A stretch of 64,000 nt of DNA from Lujinxingia sediminis (lineage in GTDB: Bacteria; Myxococcota_A; Bradymonadia; Bradymonadales; Bradymonadaceae). The translations under genes were made by a program, and so were the position numbers. Below, in pieces: positions 1 through 8,802 of this stretch. Each line of letters starts with the position of its first letter. Positions within the stretch are counted from its first letter, which is position 1. The notes under the pieces are model-generated. The model was not told the DNA's origin. It did no database searches and saw only the letters and a program-made list of their open reading frames with translations. Location of the stretch: NCBI RefSeq assembly GCF_004005565.1, contig NZ_SADD01000013.1, forward strand, positions 1 to 64,000, given 5' to 3'.

Positions 1-305
1 TGAACCGACTGTGTTGGCAGACGGGAGGGCAGGGGGTGGGACCTGGCAGGTGGGCGTCGGCGGACGTCTCGTTTGGCGAAGGAGGATGAACCGACCGTGT
101 TCGCGGACGGGAGGGCAGGGGGTTGGATCTGGGAGGTGGGCGTTCGCGGACGTCTCGTTTGGCGAAGGAGAATGAACCGACCGTGTTCGCAGACGGGAGG
201 GCAGGGGGTGGGACCTGGCAGGTGGGCGTCGGCGGACGTCTCGTTTGGCGAAGGAGAATGAACCGACCGTGTTCGCAGACGGGAGGGCAGGGGGTGGGAC
301 CTGGC
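1..305. repeat. 86-bp direct tandem repeats, four copies
   Basis: Copies begin at 1, 87, 173 and 259, each with a start like TGAACCGACTGTGTT or TGAACCGACCGTGTT; the fourth breaks off near 305 and the first is cut by the window edge, so the array may continue leftward. Copies differ at only a few bases. Because 86 is not a multiple of three, each copy is read in a new frame, and the short open frames here repeat the same peptides in shifted order; this argues against coding. Bases 306-437 hold only the terminator of the next gene. Confidence 0.9.
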
Positions 306-380
306 CTCTTGCGTTCGGAGACGGAGATGGAGGAGGTTCAACCCCCTAAAGGGGTATGTTTTGGCGGGCCTGGCTGACCC

Positions 381-410
381 AAAAACGCCCCGGGAGGCGT
401 CCCGGGGCGT
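381..410 (-). terminator. intrinsic terminator
   Basis: A perfect 11-bp stem (385-395 with 400-410) with a 4-base loop. On the minus strand it is followed by a run of T (the A run at 381-385). It lies just past the stop of the minus-strand gene at 438. Confidence 0.8.
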
Positions 411-437
411 CGAGGGGGCAAAAAAGGCCGGTTGGTA

Positions 438-1247
438 CTACTCGCCGGCGGCGTCGAGTTGGGGCTCGGTGTCCGTGATGGGGTCGGCGGGAAGCTCCGC
501 GCCGGTGCCGGGATCGACGGCCGGCACGGCGCGGCGACGGCTCAGGTAGTCATGGGTGCGTTGCTGCTGCTCAACCAGCGGCGAAAGCAGCGCACTTAAG
601 CCGGGCACGTCGGCGTCGGCGCGCAGGTGCTCGAAGGCCGCCGCGATCACCTGGCAGAGCGCCACATGCAGGGCGTCGCGGCTGGCGGTGACCTGATCGT
701 AGGAGACCTTCGGTCGCTCGGTTTTCTGCAGCTCCTTGCCGAAGGACTGGTTGAGCGTGTTCACGCGCTCCACGTGGCGCTCCAGGCCCAGCAGCGCGAC
801 CTGCTGCGCCAGCTCGCCACGCAGCCGCCGGACCAGGGTGTCGATCATGATGTGCTGGTGCTCAAAGGGCGCGTGAATCACCGCAACGACGCCTCCGGGA
901 AAGATCACGTTGTGGATCTGCTTTGCCGCCTGCGTATGCGGGCTCTCAGCCGGGCCGAGCAGCTCCCCGTCGAGGATGCGGGCGATCGCAGCGATGGCCT
1001 GGTCGAGCTCCACGTCGATCTGGGCGGCGTTGCCGCGGGCGGTGCTCGTCTGGGTGCGGGCCTGCTCCCAGTCCAGCTCCAGTTCGAGCGTGTGGTTGGC
1101 CACCTGGCAGGCACCCTCAATGCGCTCGGCAAGCGGGGCCGCCACGCTGTGTCGCTCGCCAGCCTCGCGCATCTGGCTCAGCGCGTAAGCGCAGCGGCTC
1201 GAGGGCATCCGGCGAAGGCTGAAAAACTCGGTGATCGTGTTCTGCAT
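438..1247 (-). CDS. hypothetical protein, helical
   Basis: I do not recognise this 269-residue protein. It has no signal peptide or membrane segment. The sequence is mostly helical, with Ala, Leu, Gln, Glu and Arg rich stretches and a His-rich patch (EHQHIM) near residue 130; the C-terminus is acidic and Pro-rich. The start is supported by AGGAG (plus-strand 1254-1258) six bases upstream of ATG, and the gene ends in a clear terminator, so it is probably a real single-gene transcript. It lies alone between two repeat fields. The overlapping plus-strand frames look like shadows. Confidence 0.65.
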   Translation of the reverse strand: MQNTITEFFSLRRMPSSRCAYALSQMREAGERHSVAAPLAERIEGACQVANHTLELELDWEQARTQTSTARGNAAQIDVELDQAIAAIARILDGELLGPAESPHTQAAKQIHNVIFPGGVVAVIHAPFEHQHIMIDTLVRRLRGELAQQVALLGLERHVERVNTLNQSFGKELQKTERPKVSYDQVTASRDALHVALCQVIAAAFEHLRADADVPGLSALLSPLVEQQQRTHDYLSRRRAVPAVDPGTGAELPADPITDTEPQLDAAGE

Positions 1248-1493
1248 CGCTCACTCCTGTGGGACCTCGGGCGCATGGGGAGGCCCGAAACGTTGAAGGT
1301 GGCTCGCCATCAGACCCCACGCGCCACGACGGTGCGTTGGGCGGCGAACCGACCATTCCCACCCCCTCCCCGGGGGCGACTGCGGAATTTTGGAATGAGG
1401 CGATGCTAGTTCGGGATGGGGTGGGGGGCAAGGGCGTGGGGGCTCTGGTGGTGCGCGATGTGGGGAATTGCTGCGTGGGTTAGGTGGGGTGCG

Positions 1494-1614
1494 TGTTGTG
1501 GTTGTGTGGTTGCGGTGCTCTGGTGGTGCGCGACGTTGGGAGGTTTGTGGTCAGGTGGTTGCGGGGCTCTGGTGGCGCGCGATGTGGGGAGGTTCGTGAG
1601 TGCGTTGGGCGAGG
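1494..1614. repeat. left arm of imperfect inverted repeat
   Basis: GT-rich stretch. Bases 1545-1614 match the reverse complement of 2091-2160 over about 70 bases at roughly 80% identity by eye; shared blocks include GGTGGTTGCGG and GGGGAGGTTCGTG. The block GGCTCTGGTGG also recurs irregularly at 1441, 1516 and 1565. No gene seen. Confidence 0.75.
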
Positions 1615-1640
1615 TGCGAGTTCGGCGATGGCGATGGTCG

Positions 1641-2083
1641 GGAGGTGACTGTGGGTCGCCTGATCGTCAGCGCCTATGCGGCCGGGAGGTGACCGTGGGT
1701 CGCCTGATCGCCAGCGCCTATGCGGCCGGGAGGTGACCGAGGGTCGTTGAGCGCATGTGACCGAGGGTCGCCTGATCGCCGTGGGTCGCCTGATCGCCAG
1801 CGTATATGCGGCCGGGAGGTGACCGTGGGTCGTTGAGCGCATGTGACCGTAGGTCGCCTGATCGCCAGCGAACACGAACACGAACTCGAACACGAACACG
1901 AACACGAACTCGAACACGAACACGAACTCGAACTCGGGGACGCGAGGTGACCGTGGGTCGCCTGATCGCCAGCGCCTATGCGGCCGTGAGGTGACCGAGG
2001 GTCGTTGAGCGCATGTGACCGTGGGTCGCCTGATCGCCAGCGTATATGCGGCCGTGAGGTGACCGTGGGTCGCCTGAACACCG
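1641..2083. repeat. 44-bp unit repeat array with shuffled partial units
   Basis: Whole units start at 1641, 1685 and 1729, with the core GGTGACCGTGGGTCGCC. Later units are mosaics that add a GGGTCGTTGAGCGCATGT block and reappear from 1815 and after 1940. There are no unique spacers, so this is not a CRISPR array. Open frames run through on both strands but change content with the repeat and look spurious. The stretch 1248-2230 holds no gene I can support. Confidence 0.85.
1871..1936. repeat. hexamer microsatellite, 11 units
   Basis: Eleven units of AACACG or AACTCG interrupt a copy of the 44-bp repeat. On the minus strand this reads as an alternating Phe-Val/Phe-Glu peptide, which is a by-product of the repeat. 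Confidence 0.9.
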
Positions 2084-2090
2084 AGGTTTT

Positions 2091-2226
2091 CGTGCCCAAC
2101 GCCCACACGAACCTCCCCAACCCCGCGAACCCCCCAACCCCCGCAACCACCTAACCACAAATCGACCAACTCAAGCGTCCCCCCCGAGCCGCGCAACCAC
2201 CTAACCACAACCCGCGAACCCCCCAA
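2091..2226. repeat. right arm of imperfect inverted repeat
   Basis: CA-rich stretch, the reverse complement of the GT-rich left arm (1494-1614). It contains AACCACCTAACCACAA twice (near 2145 and 2195), so the arm is itself partly duplicated. It ends at the stop of the peptidase gene. Confidence 0.75.
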
Positions 2227-2230
2227 CCCC

Positions 2231-4369
2231 TCACTTCTCCCCACCCCGCGAATCTCCGCCCCCCAACACCTCACCCTCCAGAAATGAAAACACAGCGCGG
2301 TAGTAGCGCAGGGTGTTTTGCAGGCCGCTGATGCCGTGGCCCTGGCCTTCGAACTCGACGTAGGTGAGCGGGGCACCGGTGGTGCTGGCGGCCTCGGCGA
2401 ACTGGCGGCTCTCCGCGACGGGGACGCGGCTGTCGTTGGCGCCGTGGGTCAGGAGCAGCGGGGCTTTGAGGCGTTCGACGTGGGTCAGGGGGGAGCGCTC
2501 GCGGAGTTTTTCGGCGTCGGTGGTGGGGTCGCCGGCCTCCAGGATCACCCAGTCGGGGATGTTGCTGGTGGTGAAGAAGGTGATGATGTCGCTGAAGCCG
2601 GCGTGGCTTAAGCCGAAGCCGAAGGGGTAGTGATCGTTATGATCGTTGGTCTCGGGGGGGAAGGTCAGGGCGCGCATGGTGGCGTAGCCGCCGTGGCTGG
2701 AGCCGTAGACGCCGATCTGATGGGGCTGATAGCCCTTGTTGGCCTCCAGCCAGCGGGCGGCAAAGAAGAGGTCGACGATCTCGTCGCCGCCCAGATCCCC
2801 GTCGTTGAGCGCGGCGAAGTCGGCGCCGAAGCCGGAGGAGCCGCGCACCGCCGGGCTCAACGTGGCCACGCCGGCCTCGCACATGATCTGGTTGGCGCTG
2901 CTGAAGTAGTTGCCGCCGCCGTAGAAGGCCGTCATGCGGACCAGACGGTCGGCGTCGGCCGGGGGATGGACCGGCTCGAAGTAGTAGGCGTGCAGGGTGC
3001 GCAGCTGAGGACCGTCGGGGCTCTCGACGTTGTCGAAGGTCTCGATGCTGACCTGCTCGACCTTGCAGTGCACGAGCTTTTCAAAAAGGTCGGCGGGGAG
3101 CTCGGCCAGCCGCCGGGCCTTGAGCTCGATGGGGCGGCCGACCGGGCCGCTGCGCTCCAGGGTGATGAGATCGAGCTCAAAAGGGGTGCGCACCGAGCTC
3201 TTGGAGAGGGCCAGGCGCCCCTCAAAAGCATCACCAACGTACACCGATTCCTCGAATTTCTCGCTCTGCAGCAACTCGCCGCTCGCCAGGTCCCGCAGCT
3301 CGAGGATCGAGCCGGTGGGGTGCTCCAGCAGCAAAAAGAGCAGGGGGGCCTCGGAGGTTTGCACAATTTCGAGCCCGCTGATCTCGTGGTCGAGCCGGGT
3401 GAAGAGGGTGGACTCGGCCGTGGCCACGTCGAGCGTGTAGAGGGCGTCCTGGCCGCTTTCGGCGCTGATGTAGAGGAGGCGCTCCCCGTCGAAGGTGTCG
3501 GCGATGGCGCCCAGGCGCATATGGCGGGTGCCGCGCTCAAGAAGAAGGCGCGGGGCGACGACGGCCTGGTCGTCGTGCTCGGCCGGCCGGGGGAGCTCAA
3601 AGAGGGCCAGGTTGGTGGTGCGGCGGTCGCCGTCGTGCTGCATGGTGAGCACGACGTGGCGGTTGGCCGGATCGAACTCAATGGCCGACCAGGTCAGGCG
3701 GTCGTCGCCCCCTTCGTCGCACCAGATCTGCTGCTCCTGGTCGGTGCTCAAGTCGCGGACGCGCAGGCAGCTGTTGAAGGGCTCTTCGCTGCCCTGGCGG
3801 ACCACGTAGGCCATCAGGCGCTCGTCCTCGGAGAAGCCCACCGCGTAGATGTAGTCGACGTCGGTGAGCGCGCGCACCTGCCCGGTTTCCAGATCGAGGT
3901 GGTAGAGGTTGATGCGCTCGTCGTTGCGCTCATCGCCGCGAAAGATCAGGCCTTCCAGGGTGCGGTTGTACTCTCCGCCCCAGTAGTTGCGGGTGGACCA
4001 GTCGATGTCGTTGAGCTTCACACCGGCGCTTAAGTCGACCTGGCCCTGCTCCGGGAGCCGGTCGATCGTGCGCATCCAGGTGCCCTCGGGGGTCGTCTCG
4101 AAGTAGAGGAGGTGTCCCTGCTCCAGATCCGGGGTGATGCGGGAGTAGGGAAACCCCTGGACGTAGGGGCGAAGGTCGATCTGGCGGCCGTTGAAGGTGA
4201 CGGCGTAGTCGGTGGGGTCGCCGCTCCCGGAGGCGGCGTCGGCGCTGTGTTCGGCGCTATCGACCGGCGCGTCGCTCGGGGCCTCATCGGAGGTGGCGGC
4301 CGGCGAGGCGCAGGCGCTCAGGCCGAGCAGCAGGGCGGGAAGAAAGGCGTAGCGAAGGGGGGCAATCAT
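2231..4369 (-). CDS. S9 family prolyl oligopeptidase-like lipoprotein
   Basis: Secreted serine peptidase of the prolyl oligopeptidase/acylaminoacyl peptidase type. From the ATG at 4369 (712 residues) it has a lipoprotein signal ending LLLGLSAC, with Cys20 the predicted lipidated residue. Residues about 50-440 are beta-rich, as expected for the propeller that gates the active site; the C-terminal third is an alpha/beta hydrolase. The triad is visible: Ser558 in GSSHGG, Asp646 in HGANDSRVP and His678 in GQGHG. An in-frame ATG at 4387 is possible, but the shorter start has GAGAG upstream and gives a cleaner signal peptide. Substrate unknown; likely periplasmic or on the outer membrane. Confidence 0.9.
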   Translation of the reverse strand: MIAPLRYAFLPALLLGLSACASPAATSDEAPSDAPVDSAEHSADAASGSGDPTDYAVTFNGRQIDLRPYVQGFPYSRITPDLEQGHLLYFETTPEGTWMRTIDRLPEQGQVDLSAGVKLNDIDWSTRNYWGGEYNRTLEGLIFRGDERNDERINLYHLDLETGQVRALTDVDYIYAVGFSEDERLMAYVVRQGSEEPFNSCLRVRDLSTDQEQQIWCDEGGDDRLTWSAIEFDPANRHVVLTMQHDGDRRTTNLALFELPRPAEHDDQAVVAPRLLLERGTRHMRLGAIADTFDGERLLYISAESGQDALYTLDVATAESTLFTRLDHEISGLEIVQTSEAPLLFLLLEHPTGSILELRDLASGELLQSEKFEESVYVGDAFEGRLALSKSSVRTPFELDLITLERSGPVGRPIELKARRLAELPADLFEKLVHCKVEQVSIETFDNVESPDGPQLRTLHAYYFEPVHPPADADRLVRMTAFYGGGNYFSSANQIMCEAGVATLSPAVRGSSGFGADFAALNDGDLGGDEIVDLFFAARWLEANKGYQPHQIGVYGSSHGGYATMRALTFPPETNDHNDHYPFGFGLSHAGFSDIITFFTTSNIPDWVILEAGDPTTDAEKLRERSPLTHVERLKAPLLLTHGANDSRVPVAESRQFAEAASTTGAPLTYVEFEGQGHGISGLQNTLRYYRAVFSFLEGEVLGGGDSRGGEK

Positions 4370-4404
4370 CGGCGGACTCTCGATCATAGGGTTGGCGCAG
4401 AGCG

Positions 4405-4435
4405 CGAAGGGGGGCGCTGTGAGCGCCCCCCTTCG
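4405..4435. terminator. strong hairpin between minus-strand genes
   Basis: Perfect 14-bp stem (4405-4418 with 4422-4435) with a GTG triloop. It lies after the stop of the lipoprotein gene at 4454 and before the peptidase gene. No clear T run follows on either strand, so it may slow or terminate transcription or protect an RNA 3' end. Confidence 0.55.
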
Positions 4436-4453
4436 AAAGAATCAACAGCAGAT

Positions 4454-6463
4454 TTAGTCGACGCTCTCCGCCGACGGGGAGCTGGCTTCAAGCTGGGCGG
4501 CCCACTGGCGGGCCATGTCCAGGCGAGCTTTGGCCTGGGCGGCGTAGGGGTGGGTGGGCTCGATGCAGCGGTCGGCGCGCTCGCTAAAGGTGCTCAGGTA
4601 GGTGTCGGCCTTTTCGCCGGCGTTGGTGCCGAGGTCCTCCAGGTGGGCGAAGGCCGCGGAGGCAAGCTCGGTGCGGCAGCGGAAGGTCGGCGCGGTGAGC
4701 AGGGGGGCGTCGCCGGCAAAGGTCGGGGCCTCAAGCTCCCCGGTGGTGTTGATGCCCACGCGGATGATCTGGGCCTCGTCGCTGCTGCGGGTGATCAGGG
4801 CGAAGCGGCGCAGATTCTGGGTGGTGTCGCCGGGAAGGAAGCCGGCGAGGGGGCCGAGGTTCGCGACGTTGAAGTCCACCAGGGTCTCCTGGACGTCGAC
4901 CATCTCGGCGTCGGCGAAGCTCTCGTTGATCGCGCCGCCCAGGTTCAGGCGCAGCTCGATGTGATTGTCGTCGCGCTCGATCAGCGCGGCGTCGAAGGAG
5001 GTGGGGATGGCGCTCTGCCCGAGGGCGAGCAGCTGCTGGAGCTGGTCACGCACGCCCGGATCGTTGCGGAAGAGCAGGGTGGAGGCCCCACCCACCGGCA
5101 GGGATCCGCCCTTGGGCATGACGTAGGCACGCACCGAACCGGCCACCGGCAGCGGGATGTTCTGGCCGAGGGCCTGCAAGGAGGTCTGCAGCCATGCCAT
5201 CGGGTACTGACCGGCGGCGATCAGCACGGGCGTGGCGAGTTGGTAGGAGCTCAGCCGGCTGCGCAGCTCGTTTCCGTCCAGGGAGTCGAAGCCGCTGGAG
5301 GTGCCGCCCTGATAATCGAGCTCCCAGAAGGGCGCGATGGTGGTGTCGGCCAGATTGGCCAGGTTGAGCGACCAGTCCAGCGCCAGGAAATGGACGGCCT
5401 CGATCGCCGGCAGGCTCACCGCCGGGTTGATGTTCTGCTGGACGCGGGAGCCCTGAGAGGTGCGGGTCATCACCACGTCGAGGGTGATGGCCCGGGTCTC
5501 GTCGGCGTCGAGGTGCAGTGAGATGTCTTCATTTTCAGCGGCGACCGGGTCGGCCACCACCGAGGCCGTGGCCAGGCGGCTGATGTTCTCCAGGCGGAAA
5601 CGGGCCAGTCCCGACTCGCCGGCGCTCTGATGGGTGTTGGCCTGCGCGCTCATCGAGGCCTCCAAAATGCCCAGGTAGGCCATCGCCTCAAAACGGGTCC
5701 ACACCGCGAGCTCGCTCTCCGCTTTCAGAAAGGCGTTGTAGGCGGTGGTGGGGCGGAAGGCACCGGCGGTGGGGAGCGCGAGGGTTTCCAGATCCAGGGC
5801 GTTGAGCCAGGTCCGGGCGTGCTCCAGGCGATCGCCATCGGGAAGACGGGAGGCGTTCATCAGCGCGGCGATCTCCACGCGCAAAAAGCCCGGTCCCTCA
5901 AAGCTGCGGGTGGCCAGGGGCTGGCGGGGCTGGTCGGCGTTGTAGTTGGCGACCAGCGCGTCGAACTGGGTGGTCATCAGCGCCGGATCGTCGGTGGGAA
6001 TCAGCGCGCGGTAGAGCGCGAAGGTCGGCCACTCCTCCTCCAGGGTGGGAAGGCCCAGGGCGGCCGCATCGAGGAAGTCCTCGTTGCCCATGTTCGAGAG
6101 GGTCACGTAGACGGGCCGCTCGGTGTCGAGTGCGCTCAGATCGACCTGCACGTTGGGCTCATTCATAAAAAACGTGACGGGATTTTCGAGCAGGTCCGCA
6201 ACGATCTTCGTCTCGGTGGCTCCTTCGAGGCTGCGGATGGCATCGGGGAGCTCGCCGCCAAAGTTCACGCGCACTGCCAGCAGCGTGTCTTCGGTCTGCA
6301 GGAGATCCTCGGGACCGGAGAGGGTGATGGGCTGGTTCTGAGCGGCCTCATCCTGAGCTTCGGGCGAGGATTTGCAGGCTGTCAGCCCGAGGCCCAGCGT
6401 CATGGAGACGAGGAGCGCTGTGCCGAGCTGGCGAGTGGTGCGGTGGGAAGTGGAGAGTCTCAT
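4454..6463 (-). CDS. hypothetical lipoprotein, paralogue of the next gene upstream
   Basis: A 669-residue predicted lipoprotein: basic N-terminus, hydrophobic stretch, lipobox LTAC. Function not recognised. It shares its layout with the protein encoded at 6647-8650: a GPEDLLQTEDTL motif soon after the lipid site, a NEDFL-AA-LGLPT-EEEWPTF block, and a C-terminal CRTELA-AAF domain ending in a second Cys followed by HPYA. The two conserved C-terminal Cys residues could form a disulfide. Three ATGs occur in a row at 6469, 6466 and 6463; AAAGGA placement favours the third. Together with its paralogue it is probably a recent tandem duplication. Confidence 0.75.
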   Translation of the reverse strand: MRLSTSHRTTRQLGTALLVSMTLGLGLTACKSSPEAQDEAAQNQPITLSGPEDLLQTEDTLLAVRVNFGGELPDAIRSLEGATETKIVADLLENPVTFFMNEPNVQVDLSALDTERPVYVTLSNMGNEDFLDAAALGLPTLEEEWPTFALYRALIPTDDPALMTTQFDALVANYNADQPRQPLATRSFEGPGFLRVEIAALMNASRLPDGDRLEHARTWLNALDLETLALPTAGAFRPTTAYNAFLKAESELAVWTRFEAMAYLGILEASMSAQANTHQSAGESGLARFRLENISRLATASVVADPVAAENEDISLHLDADETRAITLDVVMTRTSQGSRVQQNINPAVSLPAIEAVHFLALDWSLNLANLADTTIAPFWELDYQGGTSSGFDSLDGNELRSRLSSYQLATPVLIAAGQYPMAWLQTSLQALGQNIPLPVAGSVRAYVMPKGGSLPVGGASTLLFRNDPGVRDQLQQLLALGQSAIPTSFDAALIERDDNHIELRLNLGGAINESFADAEMVDVQETLVDFNVANLGPLAGFLPGDTTQNLRRFALITRSSDEAQIIRVGINTTGELEAPTFAGDAPLLTAPTFRCRTELASAAFAHLEDLGTNAGEKADTYLSTFSERADRCIEPTHPYAAQAKARLDMARQWAAQLEASSPSAESVD

Positions 6464-6593
6464 CATCATCCTTTGGGCAGAGGTCGAGAGCCTGTGCGAG
6501 AGCGCCGTGGGGCATCTGTTAGCGACACGAAGGCGCCGATCCAGCGGTGCATTCAGCGGTCAAAAAGCAGGCGCACAGCTAGCATAGCGGGGT

Positions 6594-6634
6594 GAAAAGG
6601 GCCAGCGGCGGGGGGGCAAGGCCCCCCGGGGCTG
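6594..6634 (-). terminator. probable intrinsic terminator
   Basis: GGGGGGC (6611-6617) pairs with GCCCCCC (6621-6627), with outer CAGC/CTG pairing. On the minus strand the hairpin is followed by TTTT. It lies directly after the paralogue gene that ends at 6647. Confidence 0.5.
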
Positions 6635-6646
6635 CGCGGGGAGCGC

Positions 6647-8650
6647 TCAGCGCGCTGATGCCGAGAGCGAAGGATCTTCGCCGAGCTCGACCGCCCACTG
6701 ACGCACCCGATTCAGCCGCGTCTCGGCTTCGGCGGCGTAGGGGTGATCGGGGCCCAGGCAGCGCTCGGCGCGCTCGTTGAAGGTCTCCAGGTAGCGCTCG
6801 ACCTTTGCCGCTCCGTCGACGCTCAAGTCATGGAGGTGGGTGAAGGCCGCGGCCGCAAGCTCGGTGCGGCAGCGCGAGGAGGGGGTGGGGATGAGCGGCA
6901 CGTCATGTTCGGGCGTGAGCGCGGCGGTCTGGTCATCGGCGTCGATGCCCAGGCGGATCGACTGGTAGGCGTCATCGTCGTGGAAGCGCAGCGTGAGGTG
7001 ATCGAGCTGATCCAGCCCCTGTTGCGCCGAAATCAACGCGCGAAGCGGACCCAGCTTGTCGAGGTTCGCCTCGGCGGAGGCCTCACTTAGCTCGAAGGTG
7101 TCCGCGTTATGAAAGACCTCAAAAAGGGAGGCGCCCATCACAAGCTGAAGCTCAATGCGGCTGTCGTCTACCGGGCGGAGCTCAAACTCAAAGGCGAAGG
7201 GAAGGTTTGACTCGATCCCTTTCAGCAGCGTCTGAAGCTGGGATTGCCGCCCGGGGGCCGGGTCGAAGAGCAGGGTCGCGGCCAGTCCCACCGGGAACGG
7301 GCTTCCGGCCGGCAGCGTGAAGGCACGCACCGTTCCTGCACGCGCCAGGGGCACCGTGGTGTCATCGAGCGCTTCGGAGTTCATAAGCGCAAAGGGGGAC
7401 TGCAGGGCCGTCACCACGATGGCGATGCCTGATTCTGAGGATGCCAGCCGGGCCAACCTCTCATCGAAGCCCATGCTCCCACCGGCCGCGGGGGTGTCGA
7501 ACGCTTCGAGCCAGAATGGCACATCAACCTCTCTGGCGAGTGCCTGCAGATCGAGCGACCAGTCCAGGCTCAGGGCGTGCGAGCCGGGGATCTGAGGGAG
7601 CATGACCGTAGAGCGCGATGCCTCGGCGATGCGCGCGCCCCGGGCGGTGCGGGTGAGCACCGCGTCGAGCGTCATGCCGCCGGCTTTGGTGGCGTCTATG
7701 TGCAGCGAGAGGTCTTCAAATTCGGCTGCCATCGGGTCGTTGACCATCGAGTTCACGGCCAGTGTGCTGATGGCTTCAAAGCGGGTGCGGGCGTCGTCGG
7801 CCTCGTCGCCATGAGGGAAGAGCGGATACTCCTCATCCATAGCACGCTGCAGTGTGCCAAAGCGCGCCAGCCTGTCGTGGCGGGTCCACAACGCCAGCTC
7901 GCTCTCGGAGTTCGCGTATGCGTTGAAGGCGGCAGTGGGGCGGTAGGCGTCGGAGGCTATCGGGAGGATTTCCAGATCCAGGCTGTCGAGCCAGGCATGT
8001 GCCTGTTTATGGAGGTTTTCGCCCTGGCTGAGCGCCAGATTGACTGGCGTGGCGACTTCCACGCGCAGAAAGCCCGGCCCCTCGTAGGAGCGGGTCACCA
8101 TCGGATCGTCGGGATTCTCGGCGGAGTAGTAGGCGAAGAGCTTTTCAAGCTCGATGGCCAGCTGTGCCGGGTCGTCGGTGGGAAGAAGCAGGCGGTTGAG
8201 CATGAAGGTGGGCCACTCTTCTTCGCGGGTGGGGAGCCCGAGCGACGCGGCCTGCAGAAAGTCCTCGTTCCCAAGGCTGGAGAAGCTCAAGTAGATGGGG
8301 CGATCGGTGTTGAGGAGGCTCAGATCAACATCAACGTGCGGGTGGTCGACGAAGAGGCTGACGGGATCTTCGAGCCCGGCGGCTACGGTCTCCAGAGTCG
8401 GATCGTCGCTCAGGCTTCGCAGAAGCGCGGGCAACTCGCCGCCAAAACGCACCCGCATCGAGACGAGGGTGTCTTCGGTCTGCAGAAGATCTTCGGGGCC
8501 GGTGACGGTGATGGGTTGCGGCTGCGCCTCGACCTCGACCTCGCGCTCGGCGGTGGAGGTGGATTTGCAGGCGAGCAGCGCCGGGCTGATCGCGATGGCC
8601 AGGAGTAGTGGGATGAGGGTCTGGCGGATAAGGAGGGAGGGGGAGTTCAT
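6647..8650 (-). CDS. hypothetical lipoprotein, tandem paralogue
   Basis: A 667-residue predicted lipoprotein (lipobox LLAC) and the sister of the protein at 4454-6463. Shared features are the GPEDLLQTEDTL motif, a long middle with NEDFLQAASLGLPT, and the C-terminal CRTELAAAAF and CLGPDHPYA blocks. ATGs at 8659 and 8650 both fit; AGGA eight bases before the second favours 8650. No enzymatic motif is visible. The region after the signal is acidic and mostly soluble, suggesting a periplasm- or surface-exposed lipoprotein. A hairpin separates it from its sister, so the two may be transcribed separately. Confidence 0.75.
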   Translation of the reverse strand: MNSPSLLIRQTLIPLLLAIAISPALLACKSTSTAEREVEVEAQPQPITVTGPEDLLQTEDTLVSMRVRFGGELPALLRSLSDDPTLETVAAGLEDPVSLFVDHPHVDVDLSLLNTDRPIYLSFSSLGNEDFLQAASLGLPTREEEWPTFMLNRLLLPTDDPAQLAIELEKLFAYYSAENPDDPMVTRSYEGPGFLRVEVATPVNLALSQGENLHKQAHAWLDSLDLEILPIASDAYRPTAAFNAYANSESELALWTRHDRLARFGTLQRAMDEEYPLFPHGDEADDARTRFEAISTLAVNSMVNDPMAAEFEDLSLHIDATKAGGMTLDAVLTRTARGARIAEASRSTVMLPQIPGSHALSLDWSLDLQALAREVDVPFWLEAFDTPAAGGSMGFDERLARLASSESGIAIVVTALQSPFALMNSEALDDTTVPLARAGTVRAFTLPAGSPFPVGLAATLLFDPAPGRQSQLQTLLKGIESNLPFAFEFELRPVDDSRIELQLVMGASLFEVFHNADTFELSEASAEANLDKLGPLRALISAQQGLDQLDHLTLRFHDDDAYQSIRLGIDADDQTAALTPEHDVPLIPTPSSRCRTELAAAAFTHLHDLSVDGAAKVERYLETFNERAERCLGPDHPYAAEAETRLNRVRQWAVELGEDPSLSASAR

Positions 8651-8802
8651 GAGCAACATCCTGCATCACAGGGGGTAGTGACGTTCAAAGATTCCCGGCG
8701 GACGCCGGTAAGCACCGAGGTAAAAAGCGGGCAGAGAGCTACCAGACCCTGGCCCGATGGACCAGCGCTGGCACCGGAATTCCCCCTGACTATCGAAGGT
8801 GT

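Noticed and set aside
1641-2083. CRISPR array
   Set aside because: Units are directly adjacent or shuffled with no unique spacers, and no cas genes are near.
1480-2376. Open frames through the 44-bp repeat field
   Set aside because: Their content follows the repeat and includes an alternating Phe-Val tract; no start support.
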